DNA of 64,000 nucleotides from Acidobacteriota bacterium (GTDB taxonomy: Bacteria > Acidobacteriota > Terriglobia > 2-12-FULL-54-10), in contig JACPPJ010000021.1 of the NCBI GenBank assembly GCA_016191085.1, positions 1 through 64,000 on the forward strand, read 5' to 3'. Each line of letters opens with the position of its first letter. The first letter of the stretch is position 1. The notes beneath the pieces were generated by a model. It saw only the letters and a program-made list of their open reading frames with translations. It was not told where the DNA came from and searched no databases. A program made the position numbers and the translations under genes. Shown here piece after piece: positions 26,365-35,790 of the stretch.

Positions 26365-27630
26365 ATGAACTTTCCCGTCAGCGATATGCACACGATGGAT
26401 ATTGAGGAGTCCGATACTACTAAGATTCTCGCCAATGCGGCCAAGCAGCGGGACGAGAGAAAGTTCAACGATTTTCTGATCATTGATGCAGACTGTCATC
26501 ATTACGAAACTGAATCGCTGAAAGAGATCATCGACTTCATCGAAGATCCCGTTCTGAAGCAGAAGGCGAAGCTGGAGACCGGCACGGGAAGCGGTGTGGT
26601 TACGTCTCTTCTGCCGCCGCGTGTTGGAGAGCAAAACCTGTCGGGGCGCATCACGCGCTACTCGCTTCGGAAGGCAGAGAAGACCGAACCCGGCAGCGGG
26701 CGGCGACCTGCCCAGATCGCTCTTCGCGGCATGGACGCCATGGGAGTTGATTACGGAAATCTATTCCCAACGCCCATGTTGTCGCTGGGCCTGCACCCAG
26801 AGGGCGAGGTTGAGAACCAGTTATCGTGGGCTTACAACCGGTGGCTCACCGAAGTACTGCTGCCTCAGGAGCCGCGCATAATCGCGATGCCGTATCTGCC
26901 GTTCAACGATCCCGACGCAGCTTACCGCACCGTGAAGCAGTTTGGCGACTGCAAGGGAGTTGCAGGGTTCCTGGTGACGAGTGTGCGGTACAAGGCGGTT
27001 TACGAGAATCCATACATGAAGACCTATGCGCTGCTGGAGGAGATGGGCAAACCGCTGGCGTTCCACGCCGCGTATAACTGGATGGACCGGATGTTCTCGA
27101 CCACGAACAAGTTTATCGTCGCGCACGCCTTCGGTTTTACTCTGTTCAACGCCATTCCATGCGCCAATTGGATTGTCAATGCGTTGCCGGAGCGTTTTCC
27201 AAAGCTCAAAGTGATCTGGATCGAATCGGGACTGGCCTGGATTCCCTGGCTGATGCAGCGGCTCGACAACTCTTACAAGATGCGCAGCTCCGAGTGCCCC
27301 GGCTTGAAGAGGCTGCCGAGCGAGTACATGCGGGAGATGTATTACACTACGCAGCCCATGGAGCTGCCCGACGACCGCACTCTGATCGAGGCGACGTTCC
27401 GGGCCGTCAACGCCGAAACGCAACTGCTGTGGTCGTCCGACTACCCGCACTGGGACATGGACCTGCCCAGCCGCATCTATGATCTGCCGTTCCTCTCCGA
27501 GCAGGCCAAGCGAAACATCCTTGGCGAGAACGCCCGCAGGGTCTTCAATCTCGACGTCAGTGATCGGTTTCCTAAATACAAAGCTAGCCAGGATACAGCA
27601 ACGGAAACAGCCGCGCTGCCCAGCCGCTGA
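26365..27630 (+). CDS. Amidohydrolase-2 family metal-dependent hydrolase
   Basis: TIM-barrel hydrolase of 421 aa. The N-terminal IIDADCHHYE replaces the usual HxH metal site, as in many amidohydrolase-2 (ACMSD/decarboxylase-like) proteins. LAFHAAYNW, VIWIESGLAWIPWL and the C-terminal SSDYPHWDMD supply the other metal and acid residues. ATG 26365 is preceded by GGAGGTGTGT, favouring it over the track start at 26353. It stands alone between the DUF3106 gene and a convergent TonB-dependent receptor. Substrate unknown; decarboxylation or C-C hydrolysis of an aromatic compound are family possibilities. Confidence 0.85.
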   Translation: MNFPVSDMHTMDIEESDTTKILANAAKQRDERKFNDFLIIDADCHHYETESLKEIIDFIEDPVLKQKAKLETGTGSGVVTSLLPPRVGEQNLSGRITRYSLRKAEKTEPGSGRRPAQIALRGMDAMGVDYGNLFPTPMLSLGLHPEGEVENQLSWAYNRWLTEVLLPQEPRIIAMPYLPFNDPDAAYRTVKQFGDCKGVAGFLVTSVRYKAVYENPYMKTYALLEEMGKPLAFHAAYNWMDRMFSTTNKFIVAHAFGFTLFNAIPCANWIVNALPERFPKLKVIWIESGLAWIPWLMQRLDNSYKMRSSECPGLKRLPSEYMREMYYTTQPMELPDDRTLIEATFRAVNAETQLLWSSDYPHWDMDLPSRIYDLPFLSEQAKRNILGENARRVFNLDVSDRFPKYKASQDTATETAALPSR

Positions 27631-27633
27631 CAT

Positions 27634-30600
27634 TCAGAAGCGGTAGCGCAGCGAGAATTGGATCTGGCGGGAGTCCGTGACGGTTCGGAAGATCTGCCCG
27701 GCGCTACCTGCGGGAACGCCGGAGGCGTCCGGAAAGACAATCACGCCGCCGTTCACCTGCGGCGCAGTGGGGCTGCTGGGGGTGGCGAAGTTGGGATGAT
27801 TCAGGAGATTGAAAACATCGGCGCGAAATTCGAATTGGTGAGAATCTCTGATCGTAACAGTCTTATTCAGTGACAAGTCGAGGTTCGCGAACGCCGGACC
27901 TCTCAGCGCGTTTCTACCCACATCGCCGTAGAATCCGGCGGGTTGCAATACGAACGCCGCCGGGTCAAACCATCTCGCCGGGTCAGCCAGAATCACTTTG
28001 CGTTGGAAGTTCGGATTCCAGTTTGGGCGGTCGGCAATGGAATTGTCCGTCTGCAAGTTCCCCGAGCGGTTGAAGCCGTCAATCACGGTAAATGGGTAGG
28101 CGGTTGAGAGAGACGCGACGCCAGAGAAGATCCAGCCGCCCAGCAATGACCGCCACTGGCCCCATGATGGCGTTTCGTAGATGAAGTGAAGTACCAAGCG
28201 GTGACGGACATCGAATGCGGAAGGTCCCTTGTCGAGAAATGGATCAGTAGGGTCTTGGGCGTTCGATGGCTGGTTAGGAAAAGCGGTGAATGACGAGTCG
28301 CTGGTGCTGAGCGATTTACTCCAGGTGTAAGAACCCTGAATGGTCCATCCTGCGCGGTAGCGTCTCTCCAAGCTCAACTGCAACGCATTGTACCAGGAGT
28401 TCCCATCCGAGCTGCGGCCGCGAATAGGCCCAAAGTTCGGATTCCGCCGGGGCAGGCCTGGCGCGAAGAATTTGCGTCCATCCGGGAGAATAGTGGGCGT
28501 CGCGGGGTTCGCCTCGAGGGAGCGAATGAGGTGCAGGCTACGGTTGCCCACGTATGCTGCCTTTGCAACGACGTTCCTTGCGATCTGCTGCTCCCATAGC
28601 AAATTCCACTCCTGCGCATAAGGTTGGCTGAGGTCATAGCTGATCGATTGACCAGTCGTCGACTGGGCGGGCGTTCTTCCCGCCGCCAAGGGATCGGGAA
28701 AGCTGGGGAGAGCAATCACCACTTGCCGCACAAACGGCGGAACCAGCCGCGAATTGCCAAACATATTCACGACCAGCGGATTATGAAAAATTCCATACCC
28801 GCCGCGCAGCACGGAGCGGCTGTTGCCAAACAGATTCCAGGCAAACCCGAACCGAGGCGCGATGGAGCGGTTCAGAGAATTGAAGAGCTGCTCGCCGATC
28901 GTAATCTGCGCGTCCAGTGGAGAGCGCAGATTGGCCATGCGGCCGTTGACTTCAACCGGCGAGTTGGTGAATTCATACCGTATGCCCAAGTTCAGGGTCA
29001 GATTGGGCGCGACCTGGAAATCATCCTGAGCGAATAGGTTCAAAGCGGTCCAGCGCCATCCAGCAGGGGAGGCGATGTTGCCTGCATTGGTTCCGCCAAG
29101 CACGCCCAGCCAACTATTAGGCGCACCCGCCAGGAACTGCTGAATGGGCCCTCCGGGGAATTGCGGCAGACCTGCAAAAGTGTATTGACCGTTAAAGAAA
29201 GTGCCACGATATTCGTTTGCCTGATACCGCTGCACCGATCCGCCGTACTTTTGGGAGTGACGGCCACGGCGATACGAGAAGTTCTCGACGGTTTCGAAGA
29301 CGTTCTGCTTCACTCCAAACGGCGCGAACACCTGATTGCCAATATTGGATAGCCCGCCGACAGCCAGCACACCCAAAGATCGTCCGGGAAACGGCGTGAG
29401 GCTCAGCCCTCCTGGAGCCGGAGGCAATAGAATGTCCTCTCCCGTGCGGTTGAAGGCAAAATGGAACTCGTTCACCGCGCTCGATCCGATCGCGCTGGTC
29501 GCTCCCACCATCGAGTAAATGTTGCGGTGCGGGACTTCGTCGGGAAAACCGGGCACTGGGCTGCCGTGAAAGGCAATCGTAGAAGATCCGTTCTGAATCG
29601 CGACTCGTGCCACTATGCTGGTGTTTTCGTTCCACCGGTGATCCAAGCGCGCCAGGCCGTAATCTTCCTGCGTGGGCTGATTGCCTATGCTCAACAGTCC
29701 CGCAGTTTTGCCGTCCGCGTTCTCGGGCAGATTTGGCAGAGGATAAAGCTGCAGGAACGGCACGACGGCGGGCGAGATGGCAACGGGAATTGTCCGTCCG
29801 GGACTTGCAGGATCGGGAAAGATTCCACGGCGCGCTGCAGCAGACGGCACGGTAGACACGCTGGTGATTCCCTTAGCTTCCCGCAGGGCTTCGTAATTAA
29901 CGAAGAAGAACGTCCGGTCGCGCCGGACGGGTCCTCCCAACGATGCGCCGAACTGGTTGCGGCGAAACGCGGGAATCCGCGTCGTTGGGAAATCGAAGAA
30001 GTTCTTCGCGTCGAGCGCACTGTTGCGCAGATATTCGTAAACGGAACCGTGAAACTGGTTCGACCCCGAACGAGTCGCCACGTTGATTACACCGCCGGAA
30101 TTCCTGCCAAACTCCGCGCGGTAATTGTTCAGCAGCACGCGGAACTCCTGGACTGAATCCAGGCCCAGTAGCAGTCCGTTTGAGCCGCCGGGTGTGCGCC
30201 CGGAGAACAAGTCGTTGATGTCGGCTCCGTCCACCAGGAACAGCGTGGACTGATCGATCTGCCCGTTCACCAGGAAGTTGGACCACTTCCCTCCAAAAGG
30301 CGTGTTCACTGCTCCGGTGTTGTTCGGGACGATGCCAGGCTCGAGCAGCGTAAGCAACGAAAAATCGCGGCCGTTCAGAGGAAGCTGCGAAAGCCGCTGC
30401 CGGTCCACCAATCCGGAAATGGTTCCGCTGGTGGCGTCCACCAACGGTGCTTCGGCAGTCACCTCGATAACCTCGCGAACGCCGCTGACCTGTAATGTGA
30501 AATCGTAAATGAGGATTTGATTTACCGTTAGCACCACGCCTGCTGTTTTTGCTGGTGCCAAGCCGAGTGCCACCGCTTCTGCTTCATAATTCCCGGCGGG

Positions 30601-30879
30601 GACGGCCGCTTGATACCGGCCGGCGGAGTCGGTGTTTGCGGTATACACCAGCCCACGATCGGTGTCGCGGATGCTGATGCGGGCTCCCGCCACGGCGCCG
30701 CTGGAGGCGTCGGTGACGCGTCCTTTGATGATTGCACTGACAGATTGCGCCGGCAGCAGGCGTTCACCGGCACATAAGACGAGCAGGCACAGCGTCGCAA
30801 GCGCAACGGTTCTCAATCGGGGGGCGGCCGATCGGGGCGTTTTAGTAGATGACTCAGAAACTGGCATAGAAGGCGGCAA
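27634..30879 (-). CDS. TonB-dependent receptor-like outer-membrane protein with carboxypeptidase-regulatory-like domain
   Basis: 1081-aa outer-membrane protein. A signal segment (about 20-48, ATLCLLVLCAGERLLPAQ) is followed by a CnaB/carboxypeptidase-regulatory-like beta-sandwich (about 49-130), a plug region (LPLNGRDFSLLTLLEPG, then VYEYLRNSALDAKNFFD) and a long beta-barrel. It ends in LRYRF, with a C-terminal Phe as expected for BAM recognition. This Oar/TonB type is greatly expanded in Acidobacteria. Ligand unknown. It converges with the amidohydrolase (3 bp apart) and is divergent from the DUF4412 gene. Confidence 0.9.
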   Translation of the reverse strand: MPPSMPVSESSTKTPRSAAPRLRTVALATLCLLVLCAGERLLPAQSVSAIIKGRVTDASSGAVAGARISIRDTDRGLVYTANTDSAGRYQAAVPAGNYEAEAVALGLAPAKTAGVVLTVNQILIYDFTLQVSGVREVIEVTAEAPLVDATSGTISGLVDRQRLSQLPLNGRDFSLLTLLEPGIVPNNTGAVNTPFGGKWSNFLVNGQIDQSTLFLVDGADINDLFSGRTPGGSNGLLLGLDSVQEFRVLLNNYRAEFGRNSGGVINVATRSGSNQFHGSVYEYLRNSALDAKNFFDFPTTRIPAFRRNQFGASLGGPVRRDRTFFFVNYEALREAKGITSVSTVPSAAARRGIFPDPASPGRTIPVAISPAVVPFLQLYPLPNLPENADGKTAGLLSIGNQPTQEDYGLARLDHRWNENTSIVARVAIQNGSSTIAFHGSPVPGFPDEVPHRNIYSMVGATSAIGSSAVNEFHFAFNRTGEDILLPPAPGGLSLTPFPGRSLGVLAVGGLSNIGNQVFAPFGVKQNVFETVENFSYRRGRHSQKYGGSVQRYQANEYRGTFFNGQYTFAGLPQFPGGPIQQFLAGAPNSWLGVLGGTNAGNIASPAGWRWTALNLFAQDDFQVAPNLTLNLGIRYEFTNSPVEVNGRMANLRSPLDAQITIGEQLFNSLNRSIAPRFGFAWNLFGNSRSVLRGGYGIFHNPLVVNMFGNSRLVPPFVRQVVIALPSFPDPLAAGRTPAQSTTGQSISYDLSQPYAQEWNLLWEQQIARNVVAKAAYVGNRSLHLIRSLEANPATPTILPDGRKFFAPGLPRRNPNFGPIRGRSSDGNSWYNALQLSLERRYRAGWTIQGSYTWSKSLSTSDSSFTAFPNQPSNAQDPTDPFLDKGPSAFDVRHRLVLHFIYETPSWGQWRSLLGGWIFSGVASLSTAYPFTVIDGFNRSGNLQTDNSIADRPNWNPNFQRKVILADPARWFDPAAFVLQPAGFYGDVGRNALRGPAFANLDLSLNKTVTIRDSHQFEFRADVFNLLNHPNFATPSSPTAPQVNGGVIVFPDASGVPAGSAGQIFRTVTDSRQIQFSLRYRF

Positions 30880-31007
30880 ACAGGCTCGGGGTTATGTTAA
30901 CTTTGCTTTCGGTGGGGCGCAACCGCATATTGGGCGTGCTCTCATTGCTCGGCATCCCGCTTCGACTTATGATTGTCTGCTCGGAATTCAACGGAAGGGA
31001 AGTACTT

Positions 31008-31832
31008 ATGAAACGAATCCTCCAGAGCGTAACGTGTTTGATCGCATTGTTTTCCTATGCCGCGACGATTGCTTTGGCCGGAGTAGTGATTCAGCAGGAG
31101 GGCGGGGAAGTCGGCGGCGGCAAACCGAAGCAGAAGACGACGGTTTACATCCAAGCCGGCAAGATGCGTGTCGAGGGAGAAGCCCCCGATGCAAAGAAGT
31201 TCGCGATGATCTTCGATGACAGCAAGCAAGTGATGTGGATGCTCAGTCCGGATGAGGGTGTTTACCGCGAGCTGACAGCCAGCCAAGTGCAGCAGATGGG
31301 GCAGCAGATGAATGCGGCTATGCAGCAAATGCAGGCGCAGCTCGCCGGATTGCCGCCCGACCAGCGAAAAATGGTCGAAGACATGATGAAGGGCAAGATG
31401 GGAGGCGCAAACGTGCCGCCGCAGATTACAGTGCAAGAGAAAGGAAGCGGCGAAAAAATCGGTTCGTTTACCACCACCCGATACGCGGTGCTGGCGAACG
31501 GCCAACTTTCTGAGGACATCTGGGCCGCCTCTCTAGATCAGTTGCACCTCCAGGACGCCGATTTCAAGACATTTCAAGCCATGGCGAAGTTCTACGAGCC
31601 GCTGGCCCGGAACGCGCCGAAAGGCTCGTGGTCCGCGCCAACGATGCAGCAGATCAAGGGAATGCCGGTCCGCACGGTTACATACGACGGCGGACGTCCC
31701 GCGCACCAATGGGATGTGCTGGCTGTGCAGGAGAAGTCTTTGGACAATGGGCTGTTCACGTTGCCCGCAGGACTCAAAAAGCAGGAAATGATGCCGGGCA
31801 TGGGCGCAGGGAGGGGAATGGGCAGGCAGTGA
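31008..31832 (+). CDS. Secreted DUF4412 protein
   Basis: 274 aa from ATG 31008, which has GGAAGGGAAG upstream and begins a signal peptide (RILQSVTCLIALFSYAA, cleavage near ALA). The track start at 30894 adds 38 residues without support. The mature part begins with VVIQQEGGEVGGG and IQAGKMRVEGEAP, typical of the DUF4412 outer-membrane/periplasmic fold, with a Met/Gln-rich central region (MGQQMNAAMQQMQAQ). No function is established for the family. It is followed by nuoB after about 50 bp. Confidence 0.75.
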   Translation: MKRILQSVTCLIALFSYAATIALAGVVIQQEGGEVGGGKPKQKTTVYIQAGKMRVEGEAPDAKKFAMIFDDSKQVMWMLSPDEGVYRELTASQVQQMGQQMNAAMQQMQAQLAGLPPDQRKMVEDMMKGKMGGANVPPQITVQEKGSGEKIGSFTTTRYAVLANGQLSEDIWAASLDQLHLQDADFKTFQAMAKFYEPLARNAPKGSWSAPTMQQIKGMPVRTVTYDGGRPAHQWDVLAVQEKSLDNGLFTLPAGLKKQEMMPGMGAGRGMGRQ

Positions 31833-31883
31833 CTGTGAGTCGCTGCGTTTGCAAAGCATCGCTGCCGATGCCAAAATAAAGCC

Positions 31884-32390
31884 ATGGTGCAAAGTAATTC
31901 TGCCGACGGGCAGCGGTTTGAAGGGATTATCACCGCCTCGCTGGATCAGGCGATTAACTGGGCGCGAAAATCATCGCTGTGGCCGATGTCCTTTGGCTTG
32001 GCCTGCTGCGCGATTGAGATGATGTCCATGGGTGCATCGCGCTTTGACATCGCGCGGTTCGGAGCGGAGGTCTTCCGGCCGTCGCCGCGACAGTCCGATC
32101 TGATGATCATCGCGGGCCGGGTGTCGCAGAAGATGGCTCCCGTCATCAAGCAGCTTTATGACCAGATGCCGGAGCCGAAATGGGTGATCTCGATGGGGGC
32201 ATGCGCCACCTCGGGCGGAGTCTTCAACAACTACGCCATTGTTCAGGGCGTCAACCAAGTGATCCCCGTGGATGTGTACGTACCTGGCTGCCCACCGCGC
32301 CCGGAACAGTTGATCTACGCCATTCTTCTCTTACAGCAGAAGATCCAAAAAGAGCGCGGTACTTTCCAACGCACCGCGAACTTGGCTTAA
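31884..32390 (+). CDS. nuoB: NADH-quinone oxidoreductase subunit B, orphan copy
   Basis: Complex I subunit that carries iron-sulfur cluster N2. All four cluster ligands are visible: FGLACCAIE (tandem Cys), [10 protein letters not shown] and VPGCPPRPE. 168 aa is full length. The usual neighbours nuoA, nuoC and nuoD are missing. Downstream is only a short, possibly frameshifted ORF and then the convergent ygfZ gene, so this is an isolated nuoB. It could be a second, stand-alone copy or part of a split nuo locus. Confidence 0.92.
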   Translation: MVQSNSADGQRFEGIITASLDQAINWARKSSLWPMSFGLACCAIEMMSMGASRFDIARFGAEVFRPSPRQSDLMIIAGRVSQKMAPVIKQLYDQMPEPKWVISMGACATSGGVFNNYAIVQGVNQVIPVDVYVPGCPPRPEQLIYAILLLQQKIQKERGTFQRTANLA

Positions 32391-32394
32391 CAGC

Positions 32395-32490
32395 CATGAC
32401 GAATCAAGAGTGGGAAAACAGAATGGCCGAACTGCGCCCGCAATGGCTTCTCTGGTCGAGCATATAGACCGCTTCATTCAGGGCCGATAG
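32395..32490 (+). pseudogene. Short ORF after nuoB, possibly frameshifted
   Basis: Starting 4 bp after nuoB, ATG 32395 gives only 23 codons (MTNQEWENRMAELRP...). A one-base shift at about 32441 would join it to a second run, MASLVEHIDRFIQGR, ending at 32490. Together they look like a small helical protein. It may be a broken small gene or a sequencing error; family not recognised. Confidence 0.3.
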
Positions 32491-33556
32491 TCCAACGGAC
32501 ATTAGTCGGCAGTTCGGCCACTGTGGCTCGCAAGCTGCCCACCATCACCTGCTTTCCCGGTTCCGCGTACTCCCGACGCACATAACCGAACGCCACAGTC
32601 TTTCCCAAACTGAAGCAATACGCGGAACTGCCGGTTGATCCCACGGGCTCCCCGTCGATGACGATCTGCGTCTCTGGCGTGATCTCCTTGCGCTCCTCCA
32701 CCAGCAGGTGCACCAGCGTGCGGTTGGCGTGACCACGGGAACGCACTCGCTCGACGACTTCCTGCCCGATGTAACATCCTTTCGTGAAGCTCACGGCCTG
32801 CATCTGCCCGGTTTCCTGGAGCAGATTCTTGTCCGTGACATCCACGCCATAGCGCGGAATGCCCGCCTCTATCCGGCAAGTTTCCATGGCCTGAAATCCT
32901 ACCGCCCTGATGATGTCCGCACGGAGCCGTAAGAGTCTGCCCACTATATCGCCCGCTTTTTCCGCGGCGGCGAGTATCCAGTAGCCGTGATCGCCGCTCG
33001 TGGATCCCTCAACGAAGCGGGCCTGGAGGTCGTCACGGTACACGTGAGCCAGGGCGCCCGGCCCCGGAAGTCCCGTGCCGATGGCCTGCCTCAACATGTC
33101 ACGCCCCAACGGTCCCTCAACCGCAAAGCAGGCAAGTTCCTCGCGTTGATCCAGCAGTGCAACATCATCCGCAATGATATGACGGTCAAGCTGCTCCCAA
33201 ATTGTTTCATATGATTGCGGCTCGCAGTCGAGCAGATAACTCTTCTCATCCAGCCGGAGAATCCGCGCGTCAGCCAGGATATGTCCCCGCACATTCAACA
33301 GAAACGTGTAATTGCCTCGCCCGATCTCCAGGCCTGTCACTTCGTTCGTCACCATTCCGTGCAAGAAGCGGGGAGCATCTTCGCCGCGGACGAGCAACCT
33401 GCCGCGATGCGACAGATCGGCAACGCCAGCCGATTTCTTCAATGCCCAGTATTCTTCTTCAACGGAGCCGAAATACGCGGGGACCTCCCAACCGTGGAGA
33501 TCAATCCAGTGCTGCGTCATGGTTTGGAATTTGTCGAATAGGGGACTGCGTGGCAT
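32474..33556 (-). CDS. ygfZ: YgfZ/GcvT-family folate-binding protein
   Basis: Tetrahydrofolate-dependent protein for assembly or repair of certain iron-sulfur enzymes, related to glycine-cleavage T protein. The YgfZ signature KGCYIGQEVVER is present (about residue 240), including the redox Cys. N-terminal LFDKFQ and the GVADLSHRGRLLVRG block match the GcvT fold. 360 aa is normal. It converges with nuoB across about 80 bp. A role in maturing Fe-S proteins such as NuoB or the APS reductase is plausible but inferred. Confidence 0.88.
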   Translation of the reverse strand: MPRSPLFDKFQTMTQHWIDLHGWEVPAYFGSVEEEYWALKKSAGVADLSHRGRLLVRGEDAPRFLHGMVTNEVTGLEIGRGNYTFLLNVRGHILADARILRLDEKSYLLDCEPQSYETIWEQLDRHIIADDVALLDQREELACFAVEGPLGRDMLRQAIGTGLPGPGALAHVYRDDLQARFVEGSTSGDHGYWILAAAEKAGDIVGRLLRLRADIIRAVGFQAMETCRIEAGIPRYGVDVTDKNLLQETGQMQAVSFTKGCYIGQEVVERVRSRGHANRTLVHLLVEERKEITPETQIVIDGEPVGSTGSSAYCFSLGKTVAFGYVRREYAEPGKQVMVGSLRATVAELPTNVRWTIGPE

Positions 33557-33756
33557 GATAGTATCTGCAAATGTTCGGGTCGTTATGCTTCCACAATCAT
33601 TTTAGTATGCGTGGCAAAGCCAAGCCACAATCAGCAGAGCGATTGCTGAATTCTGATGCTTCTTTGGTCCGAAAAGCTTAAGATCAAGACATCCCTGTTC
33701 ACAACAGCGGGTAAGAGATCGAGTGCTGGCCAGGTTGCGCAGCGCGCGTGAGAAGT

Positions 33757-35010
33757 ATGGCTGAAGAATTTGAACAACCTTCTGTGGCGACGCGCCACCC
33801 GAGCGTGCTGTCAAGGACCTTCCGGGCCTTTCATTATCCCGATTTTCGCCTGATGTGGTCGGGCGCATTCACCTCCACCACCGGCACATGGATGCAGACC
33901 GTAGCGCAAAATGTGCTGATCTATGAGATGACCGGTTCGAAGTTCTACCTGGGTTTGATCGCTTTCCTTGGAGACCTGCCGATTGTGCTGTTCTCACTGA
34001 TCGGCGGCGTGGTCGCGGACCGTTTTGACCGCCGCAAGCTTCTGCTGGGCTCTCAGTACACCCAAATGACCTGTGCTTTCATATTGACGACGCTGGTACT
34101 GCTCCATCGCGTCGAGGTGTGGCACATGCTGGCGCTAGTTTTTATTGCGGGTACGGGTCAATCATTCGGAGGACCAGCGTACCAGGCCCTCATTCCCGGA
34201 TTGGTTAAACGGGAAGACGTTCCCAACGCCATCGCACTGAACTCCATCCAGTTTAATCTCGCCCGCGTCTTTGGGCCGCTACTGGCGGGCGCAACTCTGG
34301 TCGCCTTTGGCGTGGCACTGTGTTTCTTCCTGAACGGTATTTCATTCTTCGCTGTCATCATCAGCCTGTACATCATACGTGCTACTTTTAAGCCCGAGCG
34401 CACCACAGAATCCATCTTCACAGGCATGCGAAACGGCTTCTCCTACATGGCCAGTCGGGGGGCTCTTTGGCAGTTGAGCGTGCTGGGCTTCATTAGTACC
34501 TTCTGCGGAGTGCCGCTGCTGACTCTGCTGCTCGTTTTCGCCAAGGACATCTTTCATACCGGCGACATTGGATATACCTACCTGCTGGCCGCTTCCGGGT
34601 CCGGCTCGATCACCGGCGCGCTGCTCTACGCCAGCCTTTCGCGGCGCGAGAACCACGGCATGTTGGCGCTGCGCGTTCAAATCGTTTTCGCCTTGCTGCT
34701 GGCTGCTTTCGCACTCTCCCGCAACTTGGTGCTCAGTTATCTGGTGGTGTTTTGCGCGGGCGTCTGCTTAATTACATTGTTCTCCTCGATCACGTCCCTG
34801 GTGCAGTTGAACGTGGCGGACAGCCTTCGCGGGCGGGTTATGAGCATCTTCATGCTGGCATTCCGCGGCGGCATGCCGCTGGGGAACCTGGTGGCGGGAT
34901 ATGTAGCCTCGCAGTTCTCGCCATCCGCGGCACTGCTTGCCGGGAGCGTTCTGCTGGGTTCTACTGCTATCGCGTTCCTGATATCCGGCAGCAGCATCAA
35001 ACGGCTCTAA
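33757..35010 (+). CDS. Major facilitator superfamily exporter (MFS_3/EntS-like)
   Basis: Twelve-helix membrane transporter of about 417 aa. The start FRAFHYPDFRLMWSGAFTSTTGTWMQ and the loop GGVVADRFDRRKLLLGSQ are typical of the DUF894/MFS_3 subgroup that includes enterobactin exporter EntS. ATG 33757 is favoured over the GTG at 33748. It is unlinked to biosynthetic genes, so the substrate cannot be inferred. A hairpin overlaps its stop codon (ACGGCTCT/AGAGCCGT) without a clear U-tract. Confidence 0.85.
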   Translation: MAEEFEQPSVATRHPSVLSRTFRAFHYPDFRLMWSGAFTSTTGTWMQTVAQNVLIYEMTGSKFYLGLIAFLGDLPIVLFSLIGGVVADRFDRRKLLLGSQYTQMTCAFILTTLVLLHRVEVWHMLALVFIAGTGQSFGGPAYQALIPGLVKREDVPNAIALNSIQFNLARVFGPLLAGATLVAFGVALCFFLNGISFFAVIISLYIIRATFKPERTTESIFTGMRNGFSYMASRGALWQLSVLGFISTFCGVPLLTLLLVFAKDIFHTGDIGYTYLLAASGSGSITGALLYASLSRRENHGMLALRVQIVFALLLAAFALSRNLVLSYLVVFCAGVCLITLFSSITSLVQLNVADSLRGRVMSIFMLAFRGGMPLGNLVAGYVASQFSPSAALLAGSVLLGSTAIAFLISGSSIKRL

Positions 35011-35024
35011 GAGAGCCGTAAGGT

Positions 35025-35164
35025 CCAAGCACCAAATCTCAAATCCCAAATAAATTCAACAGCCCAAGCAGCAATGACCAAACAGCGCGTGTTTAGGTGC
35101 TGGCGTTTAAAAATCTTGAGTTTTGAGTTTGGAGCTTGTGTAGGATTTGAGGTTTGGTGCTTGG
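35025..35164. repeat. Large imperfect inverted repeat (MITE-like)
   Basis: Left arm CCAAGCACCAAATCTCAAAT (from 35025) and its inverse at 35142-35164 pair at 21 of 23 positions, about 95 bp apart; the interior is AT-rich and partly self-complementary. It lies between the convergent MFS and RRM genes. No coding capacity; a miniature element or remnant is possible. Confidence 0.65.
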
Positions 35165-35187
35165 AGCTTCTTATCCGCACGATAAAG

Positions 35188-35209
35188 CTGGGGCGCCGAA
35201 GCGCCCCAG
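35188..35209 (-). terminator. Hairpin terminator downstream of the RRM gene
   Basis: CTGGGGCGC, loop of 4, GCGCCCCAG; on the minus strand it is followed by CTTTATC. It sits 20 bp after the stop of the RRM protein gene. The U-tract is short. Confidence 0.6.
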
Positions 35210-35229
35210 GAAAGCGTGTCTTGAGGTGA

Positions 35230-35556
35230 TTACCAGCGGGGTTCACGATGGGACCGTCCGCCGCCGCCGCCACCGCTGCGGTATCCACCACCACCGCCGC
35301 CGGTGCGTTCCGGCTTGGGACGAGCTTCGTTTACGTTCAGGGCGCGTCCATCGAGCTCTCTGCCGTTCAGAGCCGCGATGGCCTGAGCCGCTGCGTCATC
35401 ATCCGCCATTTCCACGAAACCAAAGCCACGGGAGCGGCCCGTCTCGCGGTCTGTCATAACTTGAACTCTGGTGATTTCCCCGAACTGCTCGAACAGCGCC
35501 CGCAGATCGCTCTCCGTCGTCTGAAAATTCATATTACCTACGAACAGATTCTTCAT
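35230..35556 (-). CDS. RRM-type RNA-binding protein with Gly-rich tail
   Basis: 108-aa protein from ATG 35556. A single RNA recognition motif has RNP2 LFVGNM at the N-terminus and RNP1 RGFGFVEM near residue 40, followed by a disordered Gly/Arg tail (RTGGGGGGYRSGGGGGG). This architecture matches bacterial glycine-rich RRM (Rbp-like) proteins of cyanobacteria and acidobacteria, thought to act in RNA binding or cold response. The track start at 35652 adds 32 codons that include what looks like the 5' UTR. A hairpin terminator follows. Confidence 0.9.
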   Translation of the reverse strand: MKNLFVGNMNFQTTESDLRALFEQFGEITRVQVMTDRETGRSRGFGFVEMADDDAAAQAIAALNGRELDGRALNVNEARPKPERTGGGGGGYRSGGGGGGRSHREPRW

Positions 35557-35790
35557 TTCTCTACGTTTTTCTCCTTTGAAATATCGCCGTGCGAACGAAT
35601 CCGGGGGACCAGAGACGATCCTAAGCAGCGATCGGAATTTGAACGGAGTCAAGTGTGGCAGGAGTCAAGCAGCTAAAAGCAGACCAAGCGAAACCGACTT
35701 CTTCAAAATTCACAGTTTAGATCATCACACGCTTTCTGCGTAAATGCAAGAGGGGGTAATTGGTAAGTGGACGAACCATTTTGTTTCCCT

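Noticed and set aside
34999-35019. Hairpin at the MFS stop codon as an intrinsic terminator
   Set aside because: ACGGCTCT/AGAGCCGT pairs well but is followed by AAGGTCC rather than a T-run on the plus strand.
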